19,514 bases of DNA from CALJIC01 sp039805565 (GCA_039805565.1 JBDLTZ010000185.1:1-19514); one strand, 5' to 3'; numbered from the stretch's first letter, positions 1-7,375 are shown. The notes: generated from the letters alone by a model not told the origin. Made by a program: numbers and translations.

Positions 1-343
1 TGCGGTCGCCGTCGATGGTCTGGGCGAGGCTGGTGCCGAGCGTGAGCAGCTCGTAGAGGCGCTCGTTGGTGCGGATGAGGCTCTGGAGCGGCTCATCCAC
101 CAGGCGCTCGACGGCCTCACGGATGCCGGCGTCGCTGAAGGCGTGCCGCTGGCCCTTCGCGGTGATGGCGTTGTTGGCGCGCAGCCATGGCTCCAGCACG
201 CCGGTGAGCACGACCCGCCCCTCGCGGCCGCCGCGCAGCGCCAGCGCCTCATCGGGCGTGAGGTACTGCCAGCCGAGGGTGATGAGCAGTTGGGCGGCGG
301 GGATCTGCGAGCTGAGCTCCTCGCGGTAGGGGTTAGCCGGCAT
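1..343 (-). CDS. hsdR: Type I restriction enzyme R subunit, N-terminal part (runs off left edge)
   Basis: This is the motor and nuclease subunit of a type I restriction enzyme. It would pair with the HsdM and HsdS encoded further right, translocating DNA and cleaving unmodified DNA. Only the first ~114 residues are present. They match the HsdR N-terminal domain: a start of MPANPYREELSSQIPAAQLL, then LGWQYLTPDEALALRGGREG, and near the edge RTNERLYELLTLG followed by QTIDGDR, which in HsdR leads into the nuclease domain. The ATG at 343 shares one base with the TGA of the upstream HNH gene (TGATG), so translation is probably coupled. The helicase and nuclease motifs would lie outside the window, so intactness cannot be judged. 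The identification rests on the conserved N-terminal block and is strengthened by the hsdM and hsdS genes on the same strand. Confidence 0.92.
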   Translation of the reverse strand, partial: MPANPYREELSSQIPAAQLLITLGWQYLTPDEALALRGGREGRVVLTGVLEPWLRANNAITAKGQRHAFSDAGIREAVERLVDEPLQSLIRTNERLYELLTLGTSLAQTIDGDR

Positions 344-765
344 CACGCCCCCATATCTGCGTAGCGCCCGAGCGCGATGAGCCTCGCGCGCTCAGCGACC
401 AGGTCGAGCCGGTTGATCTGGAGCAGGCGGGCGGTCACGCGTCCGTGGGCCGTGAGCGGCTCGATGACCCCGGTGTCGAGGAGCTGGAAGTGCTCGCCCC
501 ACTCCTGTCGGCGCGGGTGGTACAGGGCCACCACGTCGCCGGTCTCGGGGTCGAGCGAGCAGATGTCGCTGCCCTTGTGCCGGTTGCAGTCCGCGCAGGC
601 GGCGCACAGGTTCCACTCGGCGGTCGGCCCATCGTGCTTCTCCGCGTAGATGTGGTCGACTTCATGAGTGAAGAAGGTATCGTCCTCGTGGAGCCGGCAG
701 TACTCGCACCGTCCCCCGGCGCGCTCGGCAACCAGGCGGCGCAGCGGCTCGGGGATGTAGGTCAT
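343..765 (-). CDS. HNH endonuclease
   Basis: A 140-residue protein with a compact HNH nuclease fold, expected to cut DNA using one metal ion held in a zinc-stabilised ββα finger. Four zinc-binding cysteines are visible as C20xxC23 and C57xxC60. The catalytic core is EVDHI (His38), Asn52 in WNLCAAC, and the NRHKG end (Asn61, His63). The remaining ~70 residues are a C-terminal tail without a recognised motif. The start overlaps the stop of the upstream 85-residue gene by ATGA (762-765), and the stop overlaps the hsdR start by one base. The gene is thus locked between a small partner and a restriction subunit, and a defence role is likely. Stand-alone HNH proteins of this size are often annotated only as HNH endonuclease, and the target is unknown. 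Confidence 0.9.
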   Translation of the reverse strand: MTYIPEPLRRLVAERAGGRCEYCRLHEDDTFFTHEVDHIYAEKHDGPTAEWNLCAACADCNRHKGSDICSLDPETGDVVALYHPRRQEWGEHFQLLDTGVIEPLTAHGRVTARLLQINRLDLVAERARLIALGRYADMGA

Positions 766-1019
766 GCGCCAGCCGCCAGCTTCTCGCGGGCGCGGATCTT
801 CAGGCGGCGGACGAAGTGCTCGAGCTGGAGATAGGCGTCCAGCTCAGCGCGCTCGGCGTCGCTCAGGGCCGCGTTGCGGCTGCCATCGAGCAGGGCGCGC
901 AGCCGCTCCTGCGCGGACGCCGAGGGGCGCAGGGCGATCACCGCCTCGGGCGTGGGCGCCGAGAGCAGGAAGTCAAGCACTTCGTCCGCCGGTGTCGGCG
1001 CCGGTAGGACCATTGCCAT
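762..1019 (-). CDS. Small conserved acidic/helical protein paired with HNH nuclease
   Basis: An 85-residue protein predicted to be mostly helical, with PSASAQERLRALLDGSRN in the middle and DAERAELDAYLQLEHFVRRL near the end. I recognise this pattern from small proteins encoded directly before HNH nucleases in cyanobacteria and other phyla, but I know of no assigned function. A strong Shine-Dalgarno (AAGGAGG, 5 bases before the ATG at 1019) supports this start. The TGA overlaps the ATG of the HNH gene, so the two are translated together. The size, order and overlap resemble an antitoxin or chaperone for its nuclease partner; that is inference. There is no DNA-binding motif I can name. The AT-rich 80-90 bases just upstream may carry a promoter for this gene. 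Confidence 0.75.
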   Translation of the reverse strand: MAMVLPAPTPADEVLDFLLSAPTPEAVIALRPSASAQERLRALLDGSRNAALSDAERAELDAYLQLEHFVRRLKIRAREKLAAGA

Positions 1020-1051
1020 ACGGGCCTCCTTCGTTCGTTCCGTGCGCTCTC

Positions 1052-1140
1052 AGTGTACCCTGTCGCGCCGTCACACGCGTGCTTCGTTCAAAAACACGAC
1101 GGTATGTTTCTGTCTTCAACACCGCATAAAGAAAGTGGTC
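1052..1140 (-). promoter_or_regulatory. AT-rich segment, possible promoter of the small protein/HNH/hsdR unit
   Basis: This stretch is clearly more AT-rich than both flanks, with runs of A and T on the minus strand. It contains a -10-like TACACT (1052-1057 on the minus strand) 33 bases before the ATG at 1019. No convincing -35 sits at the right distance; TTGAAC is present but about 28 bases away. It begins exactly where the similarity of the hepT remnant ends. It could be an internal promoter or foreign DNA brought in by the event that broke hepT. Confidence 0.3.
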
Positions 1141-1260
1141 ATTCGCGCTCCGCACGAGGTCGCTCGCGGCGAACGCCGCCTCGTCCACCCCCGCCGCGAA
1201 GCGCGCGATCTTGCGCGCCGCGAGCAGCACGTCGAGCAGCAGCGCGTCATCGCTCCGCAT
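1139..1260 (-). pseudogene. Truncated HepT-like (DUF86) toxin remnant
   Basis: The first ~40 residues read as a HepT/DUF86 protein, the RNase-like toxin of the HepT/MntA toxin-antitoxin system. It starts MRSDDALLLDVLLAARKI and continues with AGVDEAAFAASDLVRSA, which matches the family N-terminus. Intact HepT is about 110-140 residues, and the catalytic RxxxxH-type region normally lies in the second half. Here the resemblance stops near 1139, after which the frame runs through unrelated AT-rich DNA and into the next gene, finally stopping at 973. The start overlaps the end of the DarG-nucleotidyltransferase gene by 14 bases, the tight coupling typical of mntA-hepT pairs. The toxin is therefore almost certainly dead, though a short peptide could still be made. 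The exact 3' breakpoint is an estimate. Confidence 0.7.
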
Positions 1261-2611
1261 AGATCACTCTGGCCGAGCCGAGGATCGCGTCGCGCCGGAT
1301 GGAGTTGGCGCTCTGGGCGACGGCCTGGCGGTCGAGGAGGTCGACGCGCCGGCCAAACAGCGCTTCCAGCTCGTCGCCCATGCGCGCGAGGTCGAATAGC
1401 GAGTAGCGCGCCCCGTCACGGAAGGCGGCCAGCACGTCGACGTCGCTGTCGGGGCGGAAGTCGTCGCGCAGCGCCGATCCGAACAGCGCGAGCTCGACGA
1501 TGTTCCAGCGCTGGCAGAAGGCGCGGATCGCATCGGCCGGCACGCGCATGCTGCCAGCGGCGACCATCTCAGGGGCGTCGAGCCAGCCCTTGCCTGCTAG
1601 CACCGCGCGAGCGAGCAGGATCTGCTCGGGGGAGAAGCGCCGCTTGCGCTCATTCCACCCGTGCGTCGCCGCGACGAGCTCGTCGGGCGATTGCGCCCCC
1701 TCCTTGCGCGCGACCCAGTGCACGGTGGAGAGCAGCTCCAGCCCGAAGGGCGTCTCGAAGCCATCGACGAGATCCGCGACCCGGTCGAAGCGTGTGCAGG
1801 CCGCGGTGTCCTCGTTGAGAAGCGGCAACGCGGCATCAACCGCGCCCGGCAGGAGTTCGAGGGGCTTGGTCGGATCGTCGCCGCCGTCGGCGTAGCCAGC
1901 GACGAAGTGGCCCTCGACGGCCCGCAGGACGTGCCGGAGGTTCTCGGCGTACGGGCCGTAGATCGCCTTCTTGTAGTCGAGGCGCAGCGGCTGCCCGGCC
2001 TCCTGCATGAAGTACATCAGCTTGTGCACCTCCAGCAGGTTCACGAAGGGGTCCATCAGGCCGCCGAGGTAGCGGTGCATGAGCAGCACGAGCGCCGCGC
2101 GGCCGGGGGTCATTGGTGGGGCCGTGGTCGTCGTGGCCGGCGCGGGCCGCTCCTGAGGTGTCGACGGCTCGTAGATCTCCACGCGGACGCCTTCGAGCTG
2201 CGCGAGCGCGGCCTCGATCCGCGGGCGCACGACCTGCCAGTCAAGCCCGCCGAGGCCGCTGCCAAGCGGGGGGATGGCGAGCGAGCGGATGCCGCGCTGC
2301 TGGATCTCATCGACCAGCGCTGCCAGGCCGGTGTCGATGTACTCCAGCCGGCTCTTGCCGCGCCAGTCGCGCTTGGTGGGGAAGTTGATGATGTACTTCG
2401 GTCCGACCAGCGCGCCCGTCTCGACGACCAGCATACGGCCGGGCTGCACCTCACCGCGCTTGCAGGCCGCCGCGTACACCTTGAAGTTGGCCGGGTAGGC
2501 CTGCTTGAACTGGAGCGCGATGCCACGCCCCATGATGCCCACGCAGTTGACGGTGTTGACCAGGGCCTCGACGTCTGCCTGGAGGAGGTCGCCCGTGCGA
2601 AACGCGATCAT
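1247..2611 (-). CDS. darG: DarG macrodomain antitoxin fused to a MntA-like nucleotidyltransferase domain
   Basis: A 454-residue antitoxin in three parts. Residues 1-150 are a macrodomain (RTGDLLQADVEALVNTVNCV, then GIMGRGIALQF, Lys80 in NFPTKRDWRGKS, and PPLGSGLGGLDW). In DarG proteins this domain removes ADP-ribose from DNA, and a lysine at the equivalent position is reported as essential. Residues ~165-345 are the DarG C-terminal domain (HKLMYFMQEAGQPLRLDYKK) that binds DarT. Residues ~355-454 are an extra minimal nucleotidyltransferase domain: LFGSALRDDFRPDSDVDVL fits the GS-x10-DxD catalytic pattern of MntA antitoxins, which AMPylate HepT. Ordinary long DarG proteins end near residue 350. 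The frame is open across the junction. GGAGGGG precedes the ATG, 12 bases after darT. An internal ATG at 1549 could allow separate expression of the last domain, but it has no good ribosome site. Confidence 0.93.
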   Translation of the reverse strand: MIAFRTGDLLQADVEALVNTVNCVGIMGRGIALQFKQAYPANFKVYAAACKRGEVQPGRMLVVETGALVGPKYIINFPTKRDWRGKSRLEYIDTGLAALVDEIQQRGIRSLAIPPLGSGLGGLDWQVVRPRIEAALAQLEGVRVEIYEPSTPQERPAPATTTTAPPMTPGRAALVLLMHRYLGGLMDPFVNLLEVHKLMYFMQEAGQPLRLDYKKAIYGPYAENLRHVLRAVEGHFVAGYADGGDDPTKPLELLPGAVDAALPLLNEDTAACTRFDRVADLVDGFETPFGLELLSTVHWVARKEGAQSPDELVAATHGWNERKRRFSPEQILLARAVLAGKGWLDAPEMVAAGSMRVPADAIRAFCQRWNIVELALFGSALRDDFRPDSDVDVLAAFRDGARYSLFDLARMGDELEALFGRRVDLLDRQAVAQSANSIRRDAILGSARVIYAER

Positions 2612-2623
2612 GGTGCCCCTCCA

Positions 2624-3271
2624 CTAGTAGTACCAGTCCGCCCGAAGCACGACGGGCGGGCGATGCGTGCTGCCTGCGAGCGCCTGTGCAACCTGCTGCT
2701 CGAACTGCCGCGCGGAGACGCCGATCCGCTCCACCAGCTCCCAGGGGAAGAAGTGGCGGAACAGAAACTCGGCCTGCTTGCCCTCTTTGACCTCCGGTAG
2801 GCGAAAGTCCGTCGCCGCGACGGCGGGCCAGTTCACCTCGCCGAGCTCGGTCTGCCGCGCGCGGAACTGCGTGTAGAACGCGCCGGCGTTGGAGAGCGAG
2901 AACGCCCAGCGCTGCCCGTGCGACTCGGCCCAGGTAACCACTGTACGAAGGTCCGCCTGGAGATGGACGATTGGCCCCTGGCCGCCCCGGTAGGTGAGCT
3001 CCGGGTGATTCGCCATGTGCAGCAGGTACAGCATGATCGAGCGCGGGCAGAAGTAGAAGGGCACGTAGTCGCCGACGGCATCACCGGGGTGACACGTCAC
3101 CGGCAGGGTGAGCCGGCGCTGCTTGATTGCGCTCATCCCGATGGTCGTCCCGCCACCGCCGCGGCGCTGCATCTCCGCGTCGCACCACAGCCCGCCCGCG
3201 CCAAGCACCGACGGCATCCGGTCGGCGTGGAGGATGTGGTAGATCTTCGGCTGTGCGGGAACTGGGTACAT
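2624..3271 (-). CDS. darT: DarT DNA ADP-ribosyltransferase toxin
   Basis: The toxin of a DarTG system. DarT (DUF4433) transfers ADP-ribose from NAD+ to thymidine in single-stranded DNA, blocking replication and often acting against phage. The 215-residue length is normal for the family. Visible family features are KIYHILHADRMPSVLGAGGL near the N-terminus, VPFYFCPRSIMLYLLH in the middle, and KQAEFLFRHFFPWELVERI, in which Glu168 occupies the place of the catalytic glutamate. All look intact. It starts 15 bases after the hsdS stop and ends 12 bases before darG, so it is embedded in the restriction operon, with its antitoxin immediately downstream. I see no promoter of its own. No other reading of this gene competes with DarT. 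Confidence 0.93.
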   Translation of the reverse strand: MYPVPAQPKIYHILHADRMPSVLGAGGLWCDAEMQRRGGGGTTIGMSAIKQRRLTLPVTCHPGDAVGDYVPFYFCPRSIMLYLLHMANHPELTYRGGQGPIVHLQADLRTVVTWAESHGQRWAFSLSNAGAFYTQFRARQTELGEVNWPAVAATDFRLPEVKEGKQAEFLFRHFFPWELVERIGVSARQFEQQVAQALAGSTHRPPVVLRADWYY

Positions 3272-3286
3272 GGGTATTGTAGCCTA

Positions 3287-4519
3287 TCACGAAGGCGCGT
3301 GGGGCGTTTCTTCTACCTTGACTCGTACCTGCCCGGTGAGCAGGCGCTGCATCAGGCCGCGCTTCTGCTGGCGCAGGAGCGCGAGGTGCTGCTCCCTTGC
3401 GGTGATCTCTGCGTCACAGGTTGCGAGGACGTCGGCGATGCGGTCTTGCTCCTCGCGTGCGGGCAAGGGGACTGCAATCGCAAGAAACTCGTCGGGTGGC
3501 ACCCTACGAGCCTTGCGCCCACCGCGCGCTTTCCCAAGGTGGCTTTTGTAGAAGCCTTCGCGGGTCACGTAGGCGAGCAGGAAGGATGGATTGATCTCGC
3601 GCGAGATGTCGAAGGCGGGCAGATCAAGGGTGCTTTCGTATCCATCGAGCTCAGCAGGCACAATGCCGAACGCGCCGTTAAGGAAATCGAGCTTGCTGTA
3701 GATAAACTGCCCTGCTTTGCGCCGGTAGTAGCGCGTGTCCTCGCTACCCGGCTGCCCATTGGCTTTTGCTTGTACGCCCTTGCCATAGAGTTTGATCGAG
3801 AGCTTCTTTGCCACAGCGCCGTTCGAGCCAGGAATACGGCTCTCTTGCAGATAAACTCCAAACGTCTGCTCTTTCCAGGGCACCTGTTTGAACTCTGGAA
3901 ACCGCACCTGTCCCGTCAGCAGCCGCTGCATCAGCCCGCGCTTGCGCTCGCGCAGCGCTGCGATGAGCCGCTCCGCCACGGCGATGGCCTCATCCCAAGC
4001 GCTGAGGATCTCGGCGATGCGGCGCTGCTCGGCGAGGGGGGGGACAAGCACTTCAAGTTTGAGAAAAGGAGCTTTCCCGATCTTGACCATGCTCGGGCTG
4101 CTACCAACAGCTATTGTCTTGAGCTTAGCTCGACCAAGTGGAGATTGAAGCCAATAAAATAACCAATGCATAGAAAATTCTTCACGGCTATTTGGCGCAA
4201 GTTGCCATATCAAATCTGGTAAGAAGTGATTTGGAAAATCTTGAGGAACATACGCGGCAGCACCCACAAGCTCAGGAGTATTTGAGCGAGAAACAAGAAT
4301 ACGGCCCTTCTTCGGAGAAACGCTTAATTTGTGTGCCTGATTGACAGAAACCGTTTTGTGCCTTTCCGGACGAAATCGCCCCTCAGCTAAAGAAGCCAAT
4401 GTTAAGACTGCTATTTCCCCTTCTCCTGCTGGACGGTCTTCTCCTATAGCGCTATAACCTGAGTCGATTGATTCAATGAGAGTGGCAAGCGGTTGCACCT
4501 GCCAGTTTTCTGGTGTCAC
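3287..4519 (-). CDS. hsdS: Type I restriction-modification specificity subunit S
   Basis: The 410-residue DNA-recognition subunit that directs the type I methylase and nuclease to a bipartite target. It has the usual two halves, each with a target-recognition domain followed by a helical spacer. The spacers end in matching sequences, KRGLMQRLLTGQVRFPEF near residue 207 and KRGLMQRLLTGQVRVKVE near the C-terminus. The conserved entries PPLAEQRRIAEIL and PAREEQDRIADVL are also present. The start is GTG at 4519, overlapping the hsdM stop as GTGA. DNA encoding the first recognition domain (about 4080-4500) is much more AT-rich than the rest, suggesting recent exchange of that domain. The second half is intermediate. 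Both domains appear complete, but the target sequence cannot be read from this. Confidence 0.95.
   Translation of the reverse strand: MTPENWQVQPLATLIESIDSGYSAIGEDRPAGEGEIAVLTLASLAEGRFRPERHKTVSVNQAHKLSVSPKKGRILVSRSNTPELVGAAAYVPQDFPNHFLPDLIWQLAPNSREEFSMHWLFYWLQSPLGRAKLKTIAVGSSPSMVKIGKAPFLKLEVLVPPLAEQRRIAEILSAWDEAIAVAERLIAALRERKRGLMQRLLTGQVRFPEFKQVPWKEQTFGVYLQESRIPGSNGAVAKKLSIKLYGKGVQAKANGQPGSEDTRYYRRKAGQFIYSKLDFLNGAFGIVPAELDGYESTLDLPAFDISREINPSFLLAYVTREGFYKSHLGKARGGRKARRVPPDEFLAIAVPLPAREEQDRIADVLATCDAEITAREQHLALLRQQKRGLMQRLLTGQVRVKVEETPHAPS
3324..3943 (-). repeat. 41-bp imperfect direct repeat inside hsdS (copies 3324-3364 and 3903-3943)
   Basis: The two copies encode the same peptide, KRGLMQRLLTGQVR, at the end of each spacer helix of HsdS. 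They lie about 580 bases apart and differ at only a few positions. Such repeats are typical of the two-fold pseudo-symmetry of S subunits, and in related systems they serve as recombination points for swapping or losing a recognition domain. Confidence 0.8.
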
Positions 4520-6144
4520 AGCCCCAGCTCCCGCAGGTACGCCTGCATCTGCCCGTCCAGCTCCGCCATCCGCCCGCGCAGCGCCGCGATCTCCTGCCCC
4601 ACAGCCGCCAGGTCCACCGGCGCCTCCTCCTCGAAGGTGTCCACGTAGCGCGGGATGTTCAGGTTGTAGTCGTTGGCCGCGATCTCCGCCCGCGTCGCCA
4701 GGTGGGCGTAGCGCGGCACGCTCTGGCGCGTCCGGTAGGTCGCCGCGATCTTCGCCCGGTCCTCGGGGCGCAGCAGGTTGCGGTTGGTCGTCTCGCCGTG
4801 CTCGGCGCTCGCGTCGATGAACAGCACCGCGTCGTCCGCCCGGTCGCGGCGGAAGAGCAGGATCGCGGCCGGGATGCCCGTGCCGTAGAACAGGTTCTCC
4901 GGCAGGCCGATCACCGCGTCGAGCAGGTTCTCCTCCACGAGCTGCTGGCGGATGCGGCCCTCGGCGCCGCCGCGGAACAGCACGCCGTGCGGGACGATGA
5001 CCCCCACGCGGCCGCGCTGGCTCGGCTCGATGAAGGTGGTCTCAATCATGTGGCTGATGAAGGCGTAGTCGCCCTTGCTGGCCGGCGGCACGCCGCGGTG
5101 GAAGCGCCCGAAGCGGTCGGCGGCCGCATGCTCGGCGCCCCACTTGTCGAGCGAGAAGGGCGGGTTCGCCACCACCACGTGGAAGCGCATGAGCGTCTGG
5201 CCGTCGGGGGTGAGCAGCCGTGACTCCTTGAGCGTGTCGGTCCAGCGGATGTTGTCCCTGCTCACGTTGATGTCGTGCAGGAACATGTTCATCATGCAGA
5301 GCGCCCAGGTCGCGCCGTTGGCCTCCTGACCGTAGACGGCGTAGTTGGCGCTGCCGACCCGCCGGGCGCACTTGATCAGCAGCGAGCCCGACCCGCACGC
5401 CGGGTCGCAGATGCGCTCGCCCGGCTGCGGGTCAAGGAGCTCGGCCAGCAGCAGCGAGACCGCCGGCGGCGTGTAGAACTCGCCCGCCTTCTTGCCGGCG
5501 TCGCTGGCGAAGCGCTCGATCAGGTACTCGTAGGCGTCGCCGATCACGTCGAGTTCGCCGATGCGCGAGGGGCGCAGGTCAAGGCGCGGGTCGTGGAAGT
5601 CCTCCAGGAGGTGCCGCAGGCGGTCGTTGCGCTGGCGGGTGCGGCCGAGGGCGGCCTCGGAGTTGAAGTCGATGTTGCGGAAGACGCCCTCCAGCTTCTC
5701 CTTGTTGGCGTCCTCGATCGCCTCCAGCGCCATGTTGATCAGGTCGCCGACGTTGGCCTCGTTGCGCTTCTGGTAGAGCGTGTCGTAGTCGGCGCCCTCG
5801 GGAAGGACGAACTTCTCGTACTGGAGCTGGCGGCGGATGCGGCGGTCGTCGTCGCCGTACTCGGCGCGGAGCTGGGCGTAGCGGTCGGCCCAGGCGTCGC
5901 TGATGTACTTGAGGAACAGCATCACCAGGATGTAGTTCTTGTACTCCGAGGGGTCGATCGTGCCGCGGAAGGTGTCGCAGGCCCGCCAGAGGATGGCGTT
6001 GATCTCGTCCTGCCGGATGGGGCCGCTGCTGGGGCTGGCTTTGGGGGGCGCGAAGGTCGCCTGGGCCGCCTCGGGCCGGCGATGGGTGGGTGGGGTGGGC
6101 TGGTCGGGGGCAGCATCGGGCGCTGTCTTGCGGACGGTCGGCAT
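4516..6144 (-). CDS. hsdM: Type I restriction-modification DNA methyltransferase subunit M
   Basis: The N6-adenine methyltransferase subunit of the type I system, 542 residues. The S-adenosylmethionine-binding motif I is DPACGSGSLL (from residue 247) and the catalytic motif IV is NPPF (residues 327-330). The helical N-terminal HsdM domain begins at QDEINAILWRACDTFRGTID, preceded by a ~44-residue Pro/Ala-rich leader that is longer than usual. The downstream end overlaps hsdS as GTGA, so the two are coupled. The ATG at 6144 has only a weak ribosome site (AGCAGG, 7 bases away); a shorter start inside the leader is possible, but no ATG lies before the conserved domain. A perfect TATAAT 39-44 bases upstream supports transcription beginning here. 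This is the first gene of the defence operon. Confidence 0.96.
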   Translation of the reverse strand: MPTVRKTAPDAAPDQPTPPTHRRPEAAQATFAPPKASPSSGPIRQDEINAILWRACDTFRGTIDPSEYKNYILVMLFLKYISDAWADRYAQLRAEYGDDDRRIRRQLQYEKFVLPEGADYDTLYQKRNEANVGDLINMALEAIEDANKEKLEGVFRNIDFNSEAALGRTRQRNDRLRHLLEDFHDPRLDLRPSRIGELDVIGDAYEYLIERFASDAGKKAGEFYTPPAVSLLLAELLDPQPGERICDPACGSGSLLIKCARRVGSANYAVYGQEANGATWALCMMNMFLHDINVSRDNIRWTDTLKESRLLTPDGQTLMRFHVVVANPPFSLDKWGAEHAAADRFGRFHRGVPPASKGDYAFISHMIETTFIEPSQRGRVGVIVPHGVLFRGGAEGRIRQQLVEENLLDAVIGLPENLFYGTGIPAAILLFRRDRADDAVLFIDASAEHGETTNRNLLRPEDRAKIAATYRTRQSVPRYAHLATRAEIAANDYNLNIPRYVDTFEEEAPVDLAAVGQEIAALRGRMAELDGQMQAYLRELGL

Positions 6145-6182
6145 TGACGTACCTGCTCTCGTTCGGTTCCTGGCGCCACGGC

Positions 6183-6202
6183 ATTATACGGCACTGGTGC
6201 CG
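6183..6202 (-). promoter_or_regulatory. Candidate hsdM operon promoter with overlapping palindrome
   Basis: On the minus strand a perfect -10 hexamer TATAAT lies at 6183-6188. Directly next to it, at 6189-6202, is an inverted repeat with 6-bp arms (CGGCAC, 2-base centre, GTGCCG), filling the space between the -10 and where a -35 would be. No good -35 hexamer is visible. The arrangement is what one expects for repressor control of a restriction operon. The -10 is seen; the operator role is inferred. Confidence 0.45.
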
Positions 6203-6430
6203 CGAGCGGGGCACCCCCTGCCGGGGCCTGCCCTGGCGGTAAACGGTTGCCCGGTTGCCGCCCTCTGTAGACGGCTCTTTCGCCACGGCGCCCGCGCGCG
6301 GTGCTACGATCCGGTCGAGCACTGCCGCCCACCTGACGCACCACGGCCACTCGCGGCAACGCACACTGGTCAACCGCGTCGCGCGTTCACCCGGCGGGCC
6401 CGTATACCGCGTGACGCAACAGAGGGCACT
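6203..6430. other. Divergent intergenic region
   Basis: This is the gap between hsdM and the membrane-protein gene, read in opposite directions. Apart from the hsdM promoter candidate next to it, only a weak -10-like TACGAT (6305-6310, plus strand) is visible, without a matching -35. No RNA gene or repeat is recognised. Confidence 0.4.
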
Positions 6431-7201
6431 ATGATCGATACTCCTCCCAGAGGCGCCGCGGACGGCGGATTGGCCGCAGCCCGCGTCGGCTGGTACGCGG
6501 GGCTGCTCACCAGCGCCACGACAGCCGTCACGTTCGGATTCGCCATCACCGCGCTGCCGAACTCGGGCGCGGGCTGCGCCGAGGGGTGCCTCGCCTACCC
6601 CTACCTGGACAGCCTCGCGGAGTTCCCCCGCGACTACCTCTGGATGCCGCCGGCGATCATGCTCTGCCTGGTCTACGTGGCCTTCATGGCGTCCATCCAC
6701 GCGTCGGCCGCCCCCGAGCGGAAGATCTACAGCCAGATCGGGCTGTCCTTCGCGCTGATGAGCGCGATCACCCTGGCCGGCACCTACTTCGTCCAGCTCA
6801 CCGTCGTGCCGGCGAGCCTGCTGCACGGCGAGACGGAGGGCATCGCCCTGCTCACGCAGTACAACCCGCGCGGCGTGTTCATCGCGCTCGAGGAGCTCGG
6901 CTATCTGCTGATGAGCCTGTCGTTCCTCTGCGTGGCGCCCGTGTTCACGGGCGCGGGGCGCGCGGCGGCCGCGCTGCGCTGGGTGTTCGCGGGCGGGTTC
7001 GCCCTGGCGGCCCTGGCCTTGATCGGGTTCCTGGGCGCCTACGGGCTGGACCGCGAGGACCGCCTCGAAGTGGCGCTGATCTCGATCGACTGGCTGGTGC
7101 TGCTGGTGAGCGGGGTGCTGGCGAGTCTGGTGTTTCGTGCGCGGCTGGCGCTGCGTCGCGGTGCGCCAGCCGCGCCCACGCTCGGCGCGACAGGCGCGTA
7201 G
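6431..7201 (+). CDS. Six-helix integral membrane protein, function unknown
   Basis: A 256-residue membrane protein. Hydrophobic stretches predict about six helices: WYAGLLTSATTAVTFGFAI near the N-terminus, PPAIMLCLVYVAFMASI, GLSFALMSAITLAGTYFVQL, GYLLMSLSFLCVAPVF, WVFAGGFALAALALIGFLGA and IDWLVLLVSGVLASLVF. A loop with two cysteines (GCAEGCLAYPYLDSLAEFPR) follows helix 1 and is probably exposed outside. I recognise no family with a known activity. The ATG at 6431 is chosen because AGAGGG lies just before it and the hydrophobic domain begins shortly after; the frame stays open far upstream, but that sequence is antisense to hsdM. It stands alone between the defence operon and the mobile-element block. 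Confidence 0.8.
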   Translation: MIDTPPRGAADGGLAAARVGWYAGLLTSATTAVTFGFAITALPNSGAGCAEGCLAYPYLDSLAEFPRDYLWMPPAIMLCLVYVAFMASIHASAAPERKIYSQIGLSFALMSAITLAGTYFVQLTVVPASLLHGETEGIALLTQYNPRGVFIALEELGYLLMSLSFLCVAPVFTGAGRAAAALRWVFAGGFALAALALIGFLGAYGLDREDRLEVALISIDWLVLLVSGVLASLVFRARLALRRGAPAAPTLGATGA

Positions 7202-7375
7202 CAGCGCCAACGCCGGGAGCCCTACATCAGCGCGGGGCGGGAGCACGGTGTCTGGACCGGCCGTGCGGCCCGAGCGAGACGTGAGCCGCGCCCCGCCTTG
7301 CGCTCCCGCCACTGAGCGGCGACAATACCGCCCGGCCCGCGCAGCCGGCGACAGGGCCCTGGCGAAGGCACACGC

